Positions 61,594 through 64,000 of a stretch of 64,000 bases of DNA are shown here, piece after piece. The first letter of the stretch is position 1, and every line of letters starts with the position of its first letter. The stretch is from positions 62,001 through 126,000 of the forward strand of contig BMTG01000015.1 of NCBI GenBank assembly GCA_014649555.1, given 5' to 3'. The translations under genes and the position numbers were made by a program. The DNA comes from Streptomyces globisporus (GTDB lineage Bacteria; Actinomycetota; Actinomycetes; Streptomycetales; Streptomycetaceae). Under the pieces are notes generated by a model that worked only from the letters and a program-made list of their open reading frames with translations, made no database searches and had not been told where the DNA came from.

Positions 61594-61626
61594 CCCGTTC
61601 AACGAGTTGTTGAACGGGGATAGGGT
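61594..61626 (+). promoter_or_regulatory. Urease promoter with inverted repeat
   Basis: CCCGTTCAAC (61594-61603) and GTTGAACGGG (61609-61618) are exact complements with a five-base spacer. TTCAAC at 61598-61603 and TAGGGT at 61621-61626 are 17 bases apart, a good promoter, so the repeat covers the -35 box and the spacer. A GlnR-like half-box pair (TTAAC-N6-GAAAA) lies further up at 61535-61550. The repressor is unknown. Confidence 0.6.
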
Positions 61627-61676
61627 CCCGCTGCGTCCGGAGCCAGGAACCGGGCGGAAGACGATGAGGTGGAAGC

Positions 61677-61979
<303 letters not shown>

Positions 61980-61992
61980 CGGGGGAGCGCCG

Positions 61993-62304
61993 ATGATTCC
62001 CGGAGAGATCCTGTACGGGGACGGGGGCATCCCCCTCAACGAGGGGCGGGCGGTCACCCGTCTCACCGTCCTCAACGCCGCCGACCGCCCCGTCCAGGTC
62101 GGCTCCCACTACCACTTCGCCGAAGCCAACCCCGGGCTGCGCTTCGACCGCGCCGCCGCCCACGGACTGCGGCTGAACATCGCCGCCGGTACGGCGGTCC
62201 GCTTCGAACCCGGCATCCCCGCCGACGTCGAACTCGTCCCCCTCGCCGGCCGCCGCGTCGTCGCCGGCCTGCGCGGCGAAACCGGAGGTGCCCTCGATGC
62301 CTGA
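61993..62304 (+). CDS. ureB: Urease beta subunit UreB
   Basis: A 103-residue subunit with '[16 protein letters not shown]', '[20 protein letters not shown]' and the RFEPG-type '[20 protein letters not shown]'. It begins 13 bases after ureA and overlaps ureC by eight bases. The length is at the short end for UreB. Confidence 0.95.
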   Translation: MIPGEILYGDGGIPLNEGRAVTRLTVLNAADRPVQVGSHYHFAEANPGLRFDRAAAHGLRLNIAAGTAVRFEPGIPADVELVPLAGRRVVAGLRGETGGALDA

Positions 62305-64000
62305 CCTCAAGCGAGCGGTGTACGCCGACCTGTTCGGGCCCACCACCGGCGACCGGATCCGGCTCGCCGACACCGATCTGCTCGTCGAGATCGAGGAGGA
62401 CCGCTCCGGCGGCCCCGGAAAGGCGGGCGACGAGGCGGTGTTCGGCGGCGGCAAGGTGATCCGCGAGTCCATGGGCCAGGCCCGCACCACCAGGGCCGAA
62501 GGTGCGCCCGACACCGTCATCACCGGCGCCGTCGTCGTCGACCACTGGGGCATCGTCAAGGCCGACATCGGCATCCGGGACGGCCGGATCACCGGCATCG
62601 GCAAGGCCGGAAACCCGGACACCATGGACGGCGTCCACCCCGACCTGGTGATCGGCCCGGAGACCGAGATCATCGCGGGCAACGGGAAGCTGCTCACGGC
62701 CGGGGCGGTCGACGCCCACGTCCACTTCATCTCGCCCACCCTGATCGACCAGGCGCTCTCCAGCGGCATCACCACCCTCGTCGGCGGCGGCACCGGCCCC
62801 GCCGAAGGCACCAAGGCCACCACCGTCACCCCCGGCCCCTGGCATCTGGCCCGGATGTTCGAGGCGCTGGAGACCTTCCCCGTCAACATCGGGCTGCTCG
62901 GCAAGGGCAACACGATGTCGCAGGACGCCATGTACTCCCAACTGCGCGGCGGAGCACTGGGATTCAAGATCCACGAGGACTGGGGCGCCACGCCCGCCGT
63001 CATCGACGCCTGCCTCACCGTCTGCGAACGGACCGGCGCGCAGCTCGCCATCCACACGGACACCCTCAACGAGGCCGGGTTCGTCGCCGACACCCTCGCC
63101 GCCATCGCCGGCCGGACGATTCACGCGTACCACACCGAGGGGGCGGGCGGCGGGCACGCGCCCGACATCATCAGCGTGGTCTCCGAGCCGTACGTCCTGC
63201 CCAGCTCGACCAACCCCACCCGGCCGCACACCGTCAACACCATCGAGGAACACCTCGACATGCTGATGGTCTGCCACCACCTCAACCCCGCCGTCCCCGA
63301 AGACCTGGCGTTCGCCGAGTCCCGGATCCGGCCCTCCACCATCGCGGCCGAGGACATCCTCCACGACCTCGGCGCCATCTCCATCATCTCCTCGGACTCC
63401 CAGGCCATGGGGCGTATCGGCGAGGTGATCCTGCGGACCTGGCAGACCGCCCATGTGATGAAGAAGCGGCGCGGAGCCCTGCCCGGGGACGGCCGGGCCG
63501 ACAACCACCGTGTCCGTCGCTATGTCGCCAAATACACCATCAACCCGGCTGTCGCCCAGGGCATGGGCGGCGAGATCGGCTCCGTGGAGACCGGCAAGCT
63601 CGCCGACCTCGTGCTCTGGGACCCGGCGTTCTTCGGCGTGAAGCCGCAGACCGTCATCAAGGGCGGCCAGATCGCGTACGCGCAGATGGGCGACGCCAAC
63701 GCCTCCATCCCGACGCCCCAGCCGGTGATGCCCCGGCCGATGTTCGGCGCGCTGGGCCGAGCGGCGGCCCGGGGGTCGTTCAACTTCGTCTCCGCCGCCG
63801 CGATCGAGGACGGGCTGCCCGAACGGCTCGCCCTGGAGAAGCGGTTCACGCCGATCACCAGCACCCGGGGGGTCACCAAGGCGGACATGCGGGAGAACGA
63901 CGCCGTGCCCCGCGTCGACGTCGACCCCGACAGCTTCGCCGTCACCATCGACGGCGATCCGGTCGAGCCGGCACCGGCGGCGGAGCTTCCCATGGCCCAG
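62297..64000 (+). CDS. ureC: Urease alpha subunit UreC (runs off window)
   Basis: The catalytic subunit, 568 codons present of the roughly 573 expected, so only the last few residues (family end ...MAQRYFLF) are missing. The nickel ligands and active site are present: '[16 protein letters not shown]' (His pair), the carbamylated Lys in '[13 protein letters not shown]', '[10 protein letters not shown]', '[14 protein letters not shown]', and the flap His in 'MVCHHLNP'. The Asp ligand is in '[12 protein letters not shown]'. Nickel accessory genes (ureDEFG) would be expected after the window. Not interrupted. Confidence 0.96.
   Translation, partial: MPDLKRAVYADLFGPTTGDRIRLADTDLLVEIEEDRSGGPGKAGDEAVFGGGKVIRESMGQARTTRAEGAPDTVITGAVVVDHWGIVKADIGIRDGRITGIGKAGNPDTMDGVHPDLVIGPETEIIAGNGKLLTAGAVDAHVHFISPTLIDQALSSGITTLVGGGTGPAEGTKATTVTPGPWHLARMFEALETFPVNIGLLGKGNTMSQDAMYSQLRGGALGFKIHEDWGATPAVIDACLTVCERTGAQLAIHTDTLNEAGFVADTLAAIAGRTIHAYHTEGAGGGHAPDIISVVSEPYVLPSSTNPTRPHTVNTIEEHLDMLMVCHHLNPAVPEDLAFAESRIRPSTIAAEDILHDLGAISIISSDSQAMGRIGEVILRTWQTAHVMKKRRGALPGDGRADNHRVRRYVAKYTINPAVAQGMGGEIGSVETGKLADLVLWDPAFFGVKPQTVIKGGQIAYAQMGDANASIPTPQPVMPRPMFGALGRAAARGSFNFVSAAAIEDGLPERLALEKRFTPITSTRGVTKADMRENDAVPRVDVDPDSFAVTIDGDPVEPAPAAELPMAQ

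Overview
The window is about 72% G+C, uses GTG starts and GC-rich third codon positions throughout, and carries marker genes of the genus (a divergent second EF-Tu, an XRE/DUF397/ATP-binding regulatory cluster, an ECF41 sigma factor, five-gene-family ClpP paralogue, Lrp/AsnC, GntR and ROK regulators). It is a piece of a Streptomyces (or close relative) chromosome, and looks like chromosomal housekeeping/conditionally useful DNA rather than a mobile island: no insertion sequence, integrase, tRNA, rRNA or CRISPR array was seen.

Layout. 1-5.2 kb: a self-sufficient assimilatory nitrate reductase (molybdopterin oxidoreductase fused to a flavodoxin/FAD/NADPH reductase) followed by a small P-loop kinase. 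5.2-17.6 kb: envelope and maintenance genes (DUF4352 lipoprotein-like protein, UppP, TVP38/TMEM64 protein, AlkD-like DNA repair protein), EF-Tu3, a spermidine-synthase-like protein, a Pro/Gln-rich membrane protein, a hot-dog thioesterase, two left-handed beta-helix proteins, an XRE-cupin regulator, a YbaK-like gene broken by an in-frame stop, an AAC(3)-type acetyltransferase, a CoA-binding protein and a YigZ protein. 17.8-22 kb: sbcD-sbcC. 22-29 kb: two Lrp/AsnC regulators, each divergent from a sulfur-linked gene (rhodanese; methionine gamma-lyase-like enzyme), with an ATP-grasp protein, a DUF885 protein and a membrane/ACT/GNAT fusion. 29-33.2 kb: a translationally coupled SWIM zinc-finger plus DUF6493 pair of unknown function.

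33.3-42.5 kb: Tat-exported PhoD phosphatase, a frameshifted MocR regulator divergent from an EamA transporter, an alpha/beta hydrolase divergent from an ECF41 sigma factor, a GntR/UTRA regulator whose promoter carries a dre-like operator, a ROK regulator and the Mug glycosylase. 42.6-48.8 kb: purB, a GDSL hydrolase, a coupled pair of CNNM/CBS membrane proteins, a GNAT enzyme and a methyltransferase. 48.9-53.6 kb: the biotin locus bioB-bioA-bioD with divergent bioF. 53.6-57.2 kb: the DUF397/XRE/ATP-binding cluster and a LysR-LysE pair. 57.3-61.5 kb: an NlpC/P60 cell wall hydrolase behind a c-di-AMP (ydaO-type) riboswitch, a ClpP paralogue with an altered catalytic triad divergent from a Phd-type antitoxin, and a TetR-controlled membrane protein. 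61.7-64 kb: ureA, ureB and almost all of ureC, which runs off the end.

The functional themes are nitrogen acquisition (nitrate reductase, urease), biotin and purine synthesis, cell wall turnover, DNA repair (SbcCD, Mug, AlkD-like) and many small regulator-target pairs. The most interesting observations are two tandem 17-bp repeats of four units each on either side of purB, one of which multiplies the mug start region into ATGA-coupled mini-ORFs; the His-to-Gln ClpP paralogue next to an antitoxin; two gene lesions (a nonsense codon and a two-base-deletion-like frameshift) in otherwise intact genes; and the uncharacterised SWIM-DUF6493 pair.
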